Assembly (NCBI RefSeq): GCF_005889725.1
Contig: NZ_VCKX01000022.1
Span: 1 to 64,000, forward strand
Direction: 5' to 3'
Length of the DNA stretch: 64,000 nt
Source of the DNA: Nonomuraea zeae
GTDB taxonomy: Bacteria > Actinomycetota > Actinomycetes > Streptosporangiales > Streptosporangiaceae
Shown: piece after piece, positions 10,158-17,528 of the stretch
Numbering within the stretch: the stretch's first letter is position 1
Layout of the letters: every line of letters starts with the position of its first letter
Program-made: the position numbers and the translations under genes
Notes under the pieces: model-generated
The model's input: only the letters and a program-made list of their open reading frames with translations
The model's database searches: none
Told to the model about the DNA's origin: nothing

Positions 10158-10175
10158 CGACACTCCTCCATTTAT

Positions 10176-10218
10176 CTATCTAGATAGCACTATAGAGGAA
10201 TGCCCGAGCAGGCGGCAA
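10176..10218 (-). promoter_or_regulatory. Promoter and palindromic operator of the GntR/ABC operon
   Basis: On the minus strand TTGCCG (10218-10213) and TATAGT (10194-10189) are separated by 18 bases, a plausible -35/-10 pair. The perfect palindrome CTATCTAGATAG (10176-10187) follows immediately, at about the transcription start, and the GGAGGA ribosome site comes next. Such a placement suits steric repression by the GntR protein. This is inferred from position and symmetry. Confidence 0.6.
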
Positions 10219-10230
10219 CGCGGGCCGTTG

Positions 10231-10246
10231 TACCTACTAGTATGTA
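10231..10246. promoter_or_regulatory. Near-perfect palindrome, likely TetR operator
   Basis: TACCTACTAGTATGTA is a 16-base palindrome with one mismatched pair, ending 10 bases before the ATG of the TetR-family gene at 10257. TetR regulators usually bind such sites near their own start, so autoregulation is likely. Confidence 0.55.
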
Positions 10247-10256
10247 AGATGCTGTC

Positions 10257-10841
10257 ATGGACACGAGGGAACGTCTCATCGAGAGCACGCGCGAGCTGTT
10301 GTGGGAGCGCGGTTACGTGGGCACGAGCCCCAAGGCGATCCAGGCGCGCTCCGGGGCGGGCCAGGGCAGTATGTATCACCACTTCCACGGCAAACCCGAC
10401 CTGGCGCTCGCCGCGATCAGCCGCAGTGCCGAGGAGCTGAGGGACCGGGCGGAGGCCGCGTTCACGAGCTCCGGCACCGTGTCCGAGCGGGTCGCCGCCT
10501 ACCTGCGGCGGGAGCGGGAGGCGCTGAAAGGCTGCCCGGTCGGCCGCCTCACCCAGGACCCCGACGTGATGGCCGACCCGGACCTGCGCGCGCCGATCGA
10601 GGAGACCTTCGCCTGGCTCACCGGACGCCTGGCCGGGCTGCTCGCGGAGGGTCGTACGAGCGGGGAGCTCCACGCCGGGCTCGACCCCGCGGCCACGGCC
10701 ACCGCGCTGGTGGCGGTGCTGCAGGGCGGCTACGTGCTGGCCCGCGCGGCCGGCTCGGCCGAGGTGTACGCCCAGGCCGTGGACGGCGCCCTCGGCCTGC
10801 TCGCCTGCCACGCCCGCCAGGAGCCGTCCCGGCCCGCATGA
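10257..10841 (+). CDS. TetR/AcrR-family transcriptional regulator
   Basis: A 194-residue regulator. The N-terminal helix-turn-helix reads RERLIESTRELLWERGY, then SPKAIQARSGAGQGSMYHHF with the normal YHHF recognition-helix end. The ligand domain contains GCPVGRLTQDPDVM, seen in a common TetR C-terminal family. It is divergent from the GntR/ABC operon and followed 59 bases later by a tautomerase gene, which it may co-regulate. The inducer is unknown. Confidence 0.88.
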   Translation: MDTRERLIESTRELLWERGYVGTSPKAIQARSGAGQGSMYHHFHGKPDLALAAISRSAEELRDRAEAAFTSSGTVSERVAAYLRREREALKGCPVGRLTQDPDVMADPDLRAPIEETFAWLTGRLAGLLAEGRTSGELHAGLDPAATATALVAVLQGGYVLARAAGSAEVYAQAVDGALGLLACHARQEPSRPA

Positions 10842-10900
10842 CGATGATCACGGCCGGCGTGGCGACGCCCAGCCGGCCAGCCGCTTCCGATAGGAGAATC

Positions 10901-11311
10901 ATGCCTTTCGTCCGCATCGACGCGTTGCGCGCCGGCCCCGACCGGCTCGACGCGCTCGGCCGGGCCGTCCACGACGCCCTGGTCGAGACCATCGGCATCC
11001 CGCCCGACGACCGCTTCCAGGTTCTGACCGGCCACGACGGCACCCGCAGCACGTTGCGTTACGACGGCTTCCCCGGCGTGCCGCGCGACGACGGCCTCGT
11101 GTACGTCGCGATCACGATGCGCTCGGGCCGCACGCCCGCGCAGAAGCAGGCCCTCTACCGGCGGATCGCGGAGCTGGCCCGCGACTACGCGGGGACCGAG
11201 CCGCGGAACGTGTTCGTCACCCTGACCGAGAACGAGCCGATCGACTGGTCGTTCGCCGACGGGGTGGCCCATTACGCCATCGCCGCGGCGCCTGATCGAA
11301 TCGTTCGGTGA
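10901..11311 (+). CDS. Tautomerase-superfamily protein
   Basis: A 136-residue protein starting MPFVRIDAL. After Met removal this exposes the N-terminal Pro used as catalytic base in 4-oxalocrotonate tautomerases. A second beta-alpha-beta unit (VYVAITMRSGRTPAQKQALY) repeats the fold, and NVFVTLTENEPIDWSF is typical of the larger tautomerase_2 type. The ribosome site is AGGAG, 5 bases before the ATG. It probably isomerises a small keto/enol metabolite; the exact substrate is unknown. Confidence 0.75.
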   Translation: MPFVRIDALRAGPDRLDALGRAVHDALVETIGIPPDDRFQVLTGHDGTRSTLRYDGFPGVPRDDGLVYVAITMRSGRTPAQKQALYRRIAELARDYAGTEPRNVFVTLTENEPIDWSFADGVAHYAIAAAPDRIVR

Positions 11312-11349
11312 TGCATGGCCGCGATCCGGCGCCGCGCCTCCGAGGGCCG

Positions 11350-12582
11350 TCAGCCCACCAGCGCGCGGTCCTGCCGGGGCGCTTCGGCGGCTCGCGTGCG
11401 CGAGCGGATGAGAGCGAGCAGCGGGCCCGCCATGGCCGTGGTGACCAGGGCCATCACCACCATCAGCGAGTACAGGTCGCGGTCGAGCACGCCCAGCCGC
11501 AGCCCGACGCTGAGGATGATCAGCTCGGTGAGCCCGCGCGTGTTCATCAGCGTGCCCAAGGTGGCCGACTCGCGGCCGTCCAGCCCGTGCAGCCGGGCCG
11601 CCGCGTACGCGCCGGTGAACTTGCCGCCCACCGCCACGAGCAGGATCAGCGCCAGCTCGACCAGTCCGGCCGTGCCCAGGGCGGACAGGTTGACGTTCAG
11701 GCCGCCCATGACGAAGAAGATGGGCAGCAGGAGCACGGCGCAGACCTGGCCCAGCCACTCGACGGTCAGGCCGCGCAGCCGCTCGGCGCCCTCGCGCGGC
11801 ATGATCAGGCCGAAGAGGAACGCGCCGAAGAGGGAGTGCAGGCCGATCCACTCGGTCAGGTAGCCGGAGAGCATCAGGCCCGCCAGCACGATCGCGAACG
11901 CCTGCCCGGGCGCGGCGGTGGCCGCCAGCCGCCGCAGCAGCGGCCGTACCACCCAGAACATCACCATCAAGTACGGCACGGCCAGCGCCAGCCGCCACTG
12001 GTCCGGCGCCGCCCCGTTGATCGCCACCACCAGGGCCAGCAGCGACCAGGCGAGCACGTCGTCCACCGCAGCGCAGGTCAGCGCGAGGCCGCCGATCTTG
12101 GTGCGGTGCAGGCCGCGGTCGGTCAGGATGCGGGCGAGCACGGGGAAGGCGGTCACGGCCATCGCCGTCCCCATGAACAGCGCGAACCCCAGCCGCTGCG
12201 GGTGCGGGTGGCTCTGCAGGAGGTAGAGCGCCAGCAGCGCGCCGAGCCCCAGCGGCAGCAGCACCGAGGTGAGCGACACCGTGGTCGCCAGCCTGCCCTT
12301 GCCGCGCAGCAGCGCGTGGTCCACCTCCAGCCCGACCAGGAACATGAAGACCACGACGCCGACGTTCGCCAGGGTCTGCAGGAACGGGCGGATGTCGGTG
12401 GGGAACAGCAGCTCGGTCCCGGCCTGGCCAAGCAGGGTCGGGCCGAGCAGGATGCCGGCCAGGATCTCGCCGATCACGGGCGGCTGGCCGACCCGGGTGG
12501 CCAGCGCGCCGAACAGCCGGGTCACCACGATGATCACAGCGATCGCGAGCAGCAGGACCGCGGCCTGGTGTGAGCCCATCAT
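11350..12582 (-). CDS. Monovalent cation:H+ antiporter (CPA2/Kef type)
   Basis: A 410-residue membrane protein with about 12 hydrophobic segments and no cytosolic TrkA domain. Family signatures are VIGEILAGILLGP near residue 36 and the ion-binding pair in TCAAVDDVLAW near 170. It overlaps the S-adenosylmethionine synthetase gene by 3 bases. Similar antiporters occur at the edges of aromatic polyketide clusters, where they may support self-resistance or ion balance; that role here is inference. Two adjacent ATGs (12582 and 12579) are possible starts. Confidence 0.85.
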   Translation of the reverse strand: MMGSHQAAVLLLAIAVIIVVTRLFGALATRVGQPPVIGEILAGILLGPTLLGQAGTELLFPTDIRPFLQTLANVGVVVFMFLVGLEVDHALLRGKGRLATTVSLTSVLLPLGLGALLALYLLQSHPHPQRLGFALFMGTAMAVTAFPVLARILTDRGLHRTKIGGLALTCAAVDDVLAWSLLALVVAINGAAPDQWRLALAVPYLMVMFWVVRPLLRRLAATAAPGQAFAIVLAGLMLSGYLTEWIGLHSLFGAFLFGLIMPREGAERLRGLTVEWLGQVCAVLLLPIFFVMGGLNVNLSALGTAGLVELALILLVAVGGKFTGAYAAARLHGLDGRESATLGTLMNTRGLTELIILSVGLRLGVLDRDLYSLMVVMALVTTAMAGPLLALIRSRTRAAEAPRQDRALVG

Positions 12583-13760
12583 CAGACCGCCTTCGTCAGC
12601 TCGGCGGCGCGGTCGATCGACTCCCAGGGGAAGCCGTCGCGGCCGAAGTGCCCGTAGGCGGCGGTCTCCGAGTAGATCGGGCGCAGCAGGTCGAGGTCGC
12701 GGATGATGGCCGCCGGGCGCAGGTCGAACACCTTCGTGATCGCCTCCTGGAGGACGGCCACGGGCACCTGCTCGGTGCCGAAGCACTCCGTGAACAGGCC
12801 GACCGGCTGGGCCTTGCCGATCGCGTACGCCACCTGCACCTCGCAGCGGTCGGCGAGCCCGGCCGCGACGACGTTCTTGGCGACCCAGCGCATGGCGTAG
12901 GCGGCCGAGCGGTCGACCTTGGACGGGTCCTTGCCCGAGAAGGCGCCGCCGCCGTGACGGGCCATGCCGCCGTAGGTGTCGATGATGATCTTGCGGCCGG
13001 TGAGGCCGGCGTCGCCCATCGGGCCGCCGATCTCGAAGCGGCCGGTCGGGTTGACCAGCAGGCGGCAGCCCTCGGTCGCGATGCCGAGGTCCGCGAGGAT
13101 CGGGCCGGCGACGTGCTCGCGGATGTCGGGTGCCAGCAGGTCGTGCAGGTCGATCCCGGCGGCGTGCTGGGTGGAGACGACCACGGTGTCGAGGCGCACG
13201 GGCCGGTCGCCGTCGTACTCGATCGTGACCTGGGTCTTGCCGTCGGGGCGCAGGTACGGGACGGTGCCGTTCTTGCGCACCTCGGACAGGCGCCGCGCCA
13301 GCCGGTGCGCCAGCGCGATGGGCAGCGGCATCAGCTCGGGGGTCTCGCGGCAGGCGTAGCCGAACATCAGGCCCTGGTCGCCGGCGCCCTGCCGGTCGAG
13401 CTCGTCGCCGCCGCCCGCGCGATGCTCGACGGCGGCGGCCACGCCCTGGGCGATGTCCGGCGACTGCGCGCCGATCGACACCGACACCCCGCACGTGGCG
13501 CCGTCGAAACCCTTGTGCGAGGAGTCGTAGCCGATCTCCAGGATCTTCTGCCTGACCAGGCGCGGGACATCCACGCGGGCCTCGGTGGCGACCTCGCCCG
13601 CCACGTGCACCTGGCCGGTGGTGATCAGCGTCTCGACGGCGACGCGGCTCGCGGGGTCGGCCGCGAGCAGGGCGTCGAGCACCGCGTCGCTGATCTGGTC
13701 GGCGATCTTGTCGGGATGGCCTTCGGTGACGGACTCGGAGGTGAACAGTCGTCGTGACAC
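12582..13760 (-). CDS. metK: S-adenosylmethionine synthetase
   Basis: A 392-residue enzyme that makes SAM from ATP and methionine. It shows all standard motifs: [19 protein letters not shown] at the N-terminus, [12 protein letters not shown] near 115-126, and [19 protein letters not shown] near 262-280. The GTG start at 13760 is preceded by AGGGAG. It lies between the antiporter (overlapping) and a SARP gene on the same strand. The window also holds two O-methyltransferases, so this is plausibly a second, cluster-dedicated metK that supplies methyl donor. It could also be the only chromosomal copy. Confidence 0.95.
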   Translation of the reverse strand: MSRRLFTSESVTEGHPDKIADQISDAVLDALLAADPASRVAVETLITTGQVHVAGEVATEARVDVPRLVRQKILEIGYDSSHKGFDGATCGVSVSIGAQSPDIAQGVAAAVEHRAGGGDELDRQGAGDQGLMFGYACRETPELMPLPIALAHRLARRLSEVRKNGTVPYLRPDGKTQVTIEYDGDRPVRLDTVVVSTQHAAGIDLHDLLAPDIREHVAGPILADLGIATEGCRLLVNPTGRFEIGGPMGDAGLTGRKIIIDTYGGMARHGGGAFSGKDPSKVDRSAAYAMRWVAKNVVAAGLADRCEVQVAYAIGKAQPVGLFTECFGTEQVPVAVLQEAITKVFDLRPAAIIRDLDLLRPIYSETAAYGHFGRDGFPWESIDRAAELTKAV

Positions 13761-13853
13761 GTCTTCTCCCTAGTGCTAGCGCGAACGAGGAGACCGACGG
13801 CCATCCTGCGCGTGTCGCTTCGCACCACGGTCGAGATCCGCACGAGACCCGGG

Positions 13854-14660
13854 TCAGCCGACGGCGCCCACCATCGAGCCGGGGAAGTCGTCGAGGTCTG
13901 AGCGGTTCTCGGTGATGGCCCGCACGATCCGCTGCGTCCGGGGACACGGCTGCACCTGCAGCTCCCGCCGCAGCGTCGCGCAGAGCGTGCGGTAGACGGT
14001 CAGCGCCTGCCACTGCCGCCCCGAGCGGTAGAGGGCCACCATGTAGCTGGTCTGCAGGCTCTCGTTCAGCGGCTGCTGCGCGCAGAGCACGGCCAGCTCG
14101 CCCAGCAGGCCCTGGTGGCGTCCGAGCCGTAGCTCGGTCTCGATCCACAGCTCGACCGCCACCATCCGGTGCTGCTCCAGCCGCATGACCTCCAGCTGCA
14201 ACGGCGTCCCGGTGGGCACGTCCACGAGAGGCGCGCCCCGCCACAGTTTCAGCGCCGCCGAGAACAGCTCGGACGCCTTCTCGTCGTCGCGGCCGGCCGC
14301 CGCCTGACGGCCGGCCGCGACCAGGTGCTCGTGCTGGAAGGCGTCGACCCGGTCATCGGGGAGCAGGAGCTGGTAACCGGTGTGCCGGGTGACGAGCACG
14401 TCCTTGGCCGTGCGCTTCTGCGTGCGGCCTTGCGCCCGGTCGATGTTCCTGCGCAGCTGCAGGATGTAGGTCTGCAGCGTCGTGCTCGCCATCCGGGGCG
14501 GCCGGCCGCGCCACAACTCCTCGGCCAGGATCGCCGAGGTGACGATCTGCCCGCTGTTGAGCGCGAGCAAGGCCAGGATCTGCCTTGGCTTGCCTGCCGA
14601 CGGAAGTATGGAGATGCCCGACTCGCTCGCTTCCATCGGCCCCAGAAGTTTGATTTCCAT
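13854..14660 (-). CDS. SARP-family transcriptional activator (small form)
   Basis: A 268-residue activator. The N-terminal OmpR-like winged helix (SAGKPRQILALLALNSG, then SAILAEELWRGRPP, then STTLQTYILQLRRNID) is followed by the all-helical BTAD domain ending TVYRTLCATLRRELQVQ. Small SARPs of this layout switch on antibiotic clusters by binding heptamer direct repeats spaced 11 bp apart. Such repeats occur upstream of several operons here. The ATG at 14660 has a GAGGAA ribosome site. It may be co-transcribed with metK 93 bases downstream. Confidence 0.92.
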   Translation of the reverse strand: MEIKLLGPMEASESGISILPSAGKPRQILALLALNSGQIVTSAILAEELWRGRPPRMASTTLQTYILQLRRNIDRAQGRTQKRTAKDVLVTRHTGYQLLLPDDRVDAFQHEHLVAAGRQAAAGRDDEKASELFSAALKLWRGAPLVDVPTGTPLQLEVMRLEQHRMVAVELWIETELRLGRHQGLLGELAVLCAQQPLNESLQTSYMVALYRSGRQWQALTVYRTLCATLRRELQVQPCPRTQRIVRAITENRSDLDDFPGSMVGAVG

Positions 14661-14698
14661 GCACGTTCCTCGTGTTTCAGGGAGTGGGCGCGAGCCTT

Positions 14699-15052
14699 TT
14701 ACCCCTCGTCGGGCATGATGACATCGGTTTTTAATTCGAGTAATTCGACCGAGTGAATTTCCCAGCCCTTCAGATAAGGGGAGGAGGAAATCACCCGGTG
14801 GCAGAGGTTGCGGATGCCGGTGAGCGCCGCAGGCCCGTCCTGCGCTTGCAGGAAAGCGACGATCTCGATACGGGCCTGGGCGGCGAGGCGCAGGTGCTGC
14901 AGGACGCCGTCGGCCGGGGTGCTGAGCGACCAGAAGACGTCCGTGACGACGTCGACGTCCGGGAGCGCGGGATGGGGTGAGTCGGCCAGTGTGGCGGCGA
15001 TCAGGAACATGGGGAGCTCCGCGGGTGCCGGGACGTCCGGGGACCCGGTCAT
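14699..15052 (-). CDS. Hypothetical protein coupled to a small secreted peptide
   Basis: A 117-residue protein starting at 15052, overlapping the peptide gene before it by 4 bases (ATGA). It has an MFLIAATLADS beta-strand, a VVTDVFWSLSTPADG segment and an AALTGIRNLCHRVISSSPY helix; no membrane segment or known catalytic motif is recognised. The position between the peptide and the SARP gene suggests a shared transcript. Processing or sensing of the peptide is a possibility only. Its fold may be ferredoxin-like (alternating strands and helices). Confidence 0.6.
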   Translation of the reverse strand: MTGSPDVPAPAELPMFLIAATLADSPHPALPDVDVVTDVFWSLSTPADGVLQHLRLAAQARIEIVAFLQAQDGPAALTGIRNLCHRVISSSPYLKGWEIHSVELLELKTDVIMPDEG

Positions 15053-15219
15053 CCCCAGTCGAAGCCGTCGTCGGTGACGCAGGGGATGCCCCAGTCGAAG
15101 CCGCAGGAGGCGATCGACGTGGTGGCGGTGGCGCCGGTCGTGGCCAGCGCGGCTTCGGCGCCGAAGATGACGCCGGCGGCGACGAGGACGACGAGAGCCT
15201 GGGTCCTGATGTTTTTCAT
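15049..15219 (-). CDS. Small secreted peptide with duplicated GFDWG motif
   Basis: A 56-residue product from the ATG at 15219, with a good AGGAG ribosome site 8 bases upstream. Residues 1-25 form a signal peptide (MKNIRTQALVVLVAAGVIFG, then AEAALA). The predicted mature part is about 30 residues. It ends CGFDWGIPCVTDDGFDWG, with two Cys that could form a small disulfide loop and the pentapeptide GFDWG repeated 8 residues apart. The reading frame is coupled to the next gene, which supports expression. It may be an extracellular signal or a modified peptide precursor; no family is recognised. Confidence 0.65.
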   Translation of the reverse strand: MKNIRTQALVVLVAAGVIFGAEAALATTGATATTSIASCGFDWGIPCVTDDGFDWG

Positions 15220-15256
15220 GCCGCTCGCTCCTGTGAGGGGAAATTTTTCGCTGGAG

Positions 15257-15272
15257 GCCAAGGCGCCTTGGC
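15257..15272. promoter_or_regulatory. Perfect 16-base palindrome upstream of the secreted-peptide gene
   Basis: GCCAAGGCGCCTTGGC reads identically on both strands. It lies 38-53 bases before the peptide ATG at 15219, downstream of a TAATAAT-like box. This suits an operator acting at the transcription start. Confidence 0.5.
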
Positions 15273-15324
15273 AAATCTGATTATTAGCCGTGGGCGGCCC
15301 GGCGGCTATTGTTTGGAGACGGCA

Positions 15325-15421
15325 CCAAGCGGCCTGGCACTATGGTGATGCGGCCGCAAAGGACAGTGGGCCGGATGACCAGTTCGGTTTCTCGGATGTC
15401 ACCATCCGGCCTGGCACTTTG
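15325..15421 (+). repeat. Two 20-base direct repeats upstream of the LuxR-type gene
   Basis: Copies at 15325-15344 and 15402-15421 share ACCA, two variable bases, then CGGCCTGGCACT. Their 77-base offset puts them on the same helix face, about seven turns apart, as expected for cooperating binding sites. The function is inferred from position only. Confidence 0.4.
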
Positions 15422-15553
15422 CTGCCACGGCGATTCGGGGCCGAGCGGCGGCAAAAGGAAGTTCGGCTTTCCCGGGTTGCCTTGCCGGGGCCGTGCATTT
15501 ACTGTTTCATGGTTCTCGATAGTGGGCGGCATCCCGGGGGAAGGCGCAGGCCG

Positions 15554-16534
15554 ATGCTGGAAGCACTAGGCTTGGAGTTGCTCACGCAGACCGTCTACCT
15601 CCTCATGCTGGACCGCCCTGACCTGGGCCTGGGGGAGCTGGCGACCGAGCTGAGCATGAGCGAGGGCCAGGTGCGCACCGCCCTGGACGAGCTCGCCGAC
15701 AAGCACCTGCTGGCGCCGGTCGCCAATGCCAAGGGCAAGCTGCGCCCGGTCAGCCCGGAGGTCGGCCTGTCGGCGCTGCTGACCCGCAGCGAGCTGGAGC
15801 TGGCCGCCCGGCAGCGCCAGATCGAGGCCACCAGGGTCGCGGTCGCCACGCTGGCCGCCCGTTACGGCGGCAAGGGGAAGTACGCGCCGGAGCTCGTCCA
15901 CCAGCTCATCGGCGTCGACGCGGTACGCAACCGCCTGACCGAGCTGGCGGAGTGCGCGCGCTCGGAGTGCCTGTCGTTCGTGCCCGCGGGGGCCCAGCGC
16001 CCGGACACGATCGAGTCCGGCAAACCGCTCAACGAGCAGGCGCTGGAGCGCGGCGTCCAGATCCGCACCATCTACCAGGAGAGCTTCCGCAACGACCCGG
16101 TGACGCTGCAGTACGTGCGGTGGCTGACCATGCTGGGCGCGCAGACCCGCATCGTGCCGGCGCTGCCGATGCTGATGATCATCGTGGACGCCGAGGTCGC
16201 GCTGGTCCCGCTGGACCCCAACGACGGCCGCCGCGGCGCGCTCGAACTGCGCTCCCAGGGGGCCGTGGCCGCCATGCGGGTGCTGTTCCAGCAGTTCTGG
16301 AGCGCGGCGACGCCGTGGGACGAGAAGCCCTCGGCCGACAGCCGAGGGCTATCCAGCCGGGACAGGGAGATCCTGCTGCTGCTGGCCGAGGGGCAGACCG
16401 ACGAGATGATCAGCCGCAAGCTGGGGCTGTCGTTGCGGACGATCCGGCGGCTGGTGTCGGACCTGATGAAGCGCCTGAACGCGCGCAGCCGCTTCGAGCT
16501 GGGCCTCCTCGTCGCCCGCAACGGGTGGTTATAG
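15554..16534 (+). CDS. LuxR-type regulator with TrmB-like N-terminal winged helix
   Basis: A 326-residue regulator from the ATG at 15554, which has a GGGGAAGG ribosome site; longer in-frame starts lack homology. The N-terminus (LGELATELSMSEGQVRTALD) is a TrmB/IclR-like winged helix. The middle resembles the phospholipase-D-like sensor region of TrmB proteins (YQESFRNDP, then MIIVDAEVALVP). The last 65 residues form the LuxR helix-turn-helix (SSRDREILLLLAEGQTDEMI, then SLRTIRRLVSDLMKRL). This architecture is common among cluster-situated regulators in actinomycetes. It lacks a response-regulator receiver domain, so phosphorylation is not expected. Confidence 0.85.
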   Translation: MLEALGLELLTQTVYLLMLDRPDLGLGELATELSMSEGQVRTALDELADKHLLAPVANAKGKLRPVSPEVGLSALLTRSELELAARQRQIEATRVAVATLAARYGGKGKYAPELVHQLIGVDAVRNRLTELAECARSECLSFVPAGAQRPDTIESGKPLNEQALERGVQIRTIYQESFRNDPVTLQYVRWLTMLGAQTRIVPALPMLMIIVDAEVALVPLDPNDGRRGALELRSQGAVAAMRVLFQQFWSAATPWDEKPSADSRGLSSRDREILLLLAEGQTDEMISRKLGLSLRTIRRLVSDLMKRLNARSRFELGLLVARNGWL

Positions 16535-16538
16535 GGGG

Positions 16539-17528
16539 TCAAGCGGTCGGCACCAGCGTGCTCGGCTCGCGCAGCGGCTGCCACCACTCCCTGTGGTCGG
16601 CGTACCAGGCCGCCGTCTGGGCCAGGCCATCCTCGAACGACACCTGCGGCGCCCAGCCCAGCCGGCTGCGCAGCCTGTCGTCGTTCAGGCTGTAGCGCAG
16701 GTCGTGGCCCGGCCGGTCGGCCACCGCGCGCACCCGCTCCCAGTCCAGCCCGAACAGGTCGAGCAGCGCCGAGGTCAGCTCCAGGTTCGTCAGCTCGTGC
16801 CCGCTGCCGATGTTGTAGATCTCACCGGCCGCGCCGTCGGTCAGCACCAGTTGCACCGCCCGGCAGTGGTCGTCCACGTGCAGCCACTCCCGGATGTTCC
16901 AGCCGTGCCCGTAGAGCGGCACCTGCTCGCCGCACAGCAGGTTCGTCAGGAAGCGCGGGATCAGCTTCTCGACATGCTGGTAGGGGCCGTAGTTGTTGCA
17001 GCACCGGGTGATCCGCACGTCCATGCCGTAGGTGCGCCAGAACGAGCGCGCGATCAGGTCCGCACCGGCCTTGCTGGCCGCGTACGGGGAGTTCGGCAGG
17101 AGCGGGAAATCCTCCGTCCACGACCCGGTCGCGATCGAGCCGTACACCTCGTCGGTGGACACGCACACCACGCGCGGCACGCCCGTGTGCCGCGCCGCCT
17201 CCAGGACGTTGTGCGTGCCGCCCACGTTCGTGCGCACGAACTCGGCGGCCCCGTCGACCGAGCGGTCCACGTGCGACTCGGCGGCGAAGTGCACCACCGC
17301 GTCGTGGCCGGGCAGCAGGTCGCGCATGAGCTGCTGATCGCAGATGTCGCCCGTCACGAACGTCATCCGCGGATGCGAGTCCGGCAGGTTGGCCCGGTTC
17401 CCCGCGTAGGTGAGGGCGTCCACGACGGTCACGTCCGCCCCGTCGAAGCCGGGGTAGCCGCCGGTCAGCATCGTTCTGACGTAGTGGGAGCCGATGAAGC
17501 CGGCCCCGCCGGTTACCAGGATTCTCAT
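16539..17528 (-). CDS. rmlB: dTDP-glucose 4,6-dehydratase
   Basis: A 329-residue extended SDR that converts dTDP-glucose to dTDP-4-keto-6-deoxyglucose, the branch point for all deoxysugars in the window. Visible motifs are TGGAGFIGS at residues 7-15, AAESHVDRS, the catalytic STDEVYG with Asp-Glu, and YAASK (Tyr-x3-Lys). The substrate-binding NNYGPYQ and REWLHVDDHC are also present. It overlaps the thymidylyltransferase gene by 4 bases, and its stop lies 4 bases from the convergent LuxR gene's stop. Confidence 0.95.
   Translation of the reverse strand: MRILVTGGAGFIGSHYVRTMLTGGYPGFDGADVTVVDALTYAGNRANLPDSHPRMTFVTGDICDQQLMRDLLPGHDAVVHFAAESHVDRSVDGAAEFVRTNVGGTHNVLEAARHTGVPRVVCVSTDEVYGSIATGSWTEDFPLLPNSPYAASKAGADLIARSFWRTYGMDVRITRCCNNYGPYQHVEKLIPRFLTNLLCGEQVPLYGHGWNIREWLHVDDHCRAVQLVLTDGAAGEIYNIGSGHELTNLELTSALLDLFGLDWERVRAVADRPGHDLRYSLNDDRLRSRLGWAPQVSFEDGLAQTAAWYADHREWWQPLREPSTLVPTA

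Larger units (their letters stand above)
15220..15553. promoter_or_regulatory. Divergent intergenic region between peptide and LuxR genes
   Basis: This 334-base gap holds no convincing gene but has three regulatory-looking elements. A perfect 16-base palindrome, GCCAAGGCGCCTTGGC (15257-15272), lies just upstream of the peptide. A TAATAAT-like -10 for the peptide lies beyond it. Two imperfect 20-base direct repeats sharing CGGCCTGGCACT sit at 15325-15344 and 15402-15421, 77 bases apart. They may bind the LuxR-type or SARP regulators encoded on either side. Confidence 0.5.

Noticed and set aside
13761-13853. SAM-sensing riboswitch upstream of metK
   Set aside because: The 93-base leader does not show a SAM-I core or another riboswitch pattern that I can recognise by eye. 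A covariance-model search would decide.
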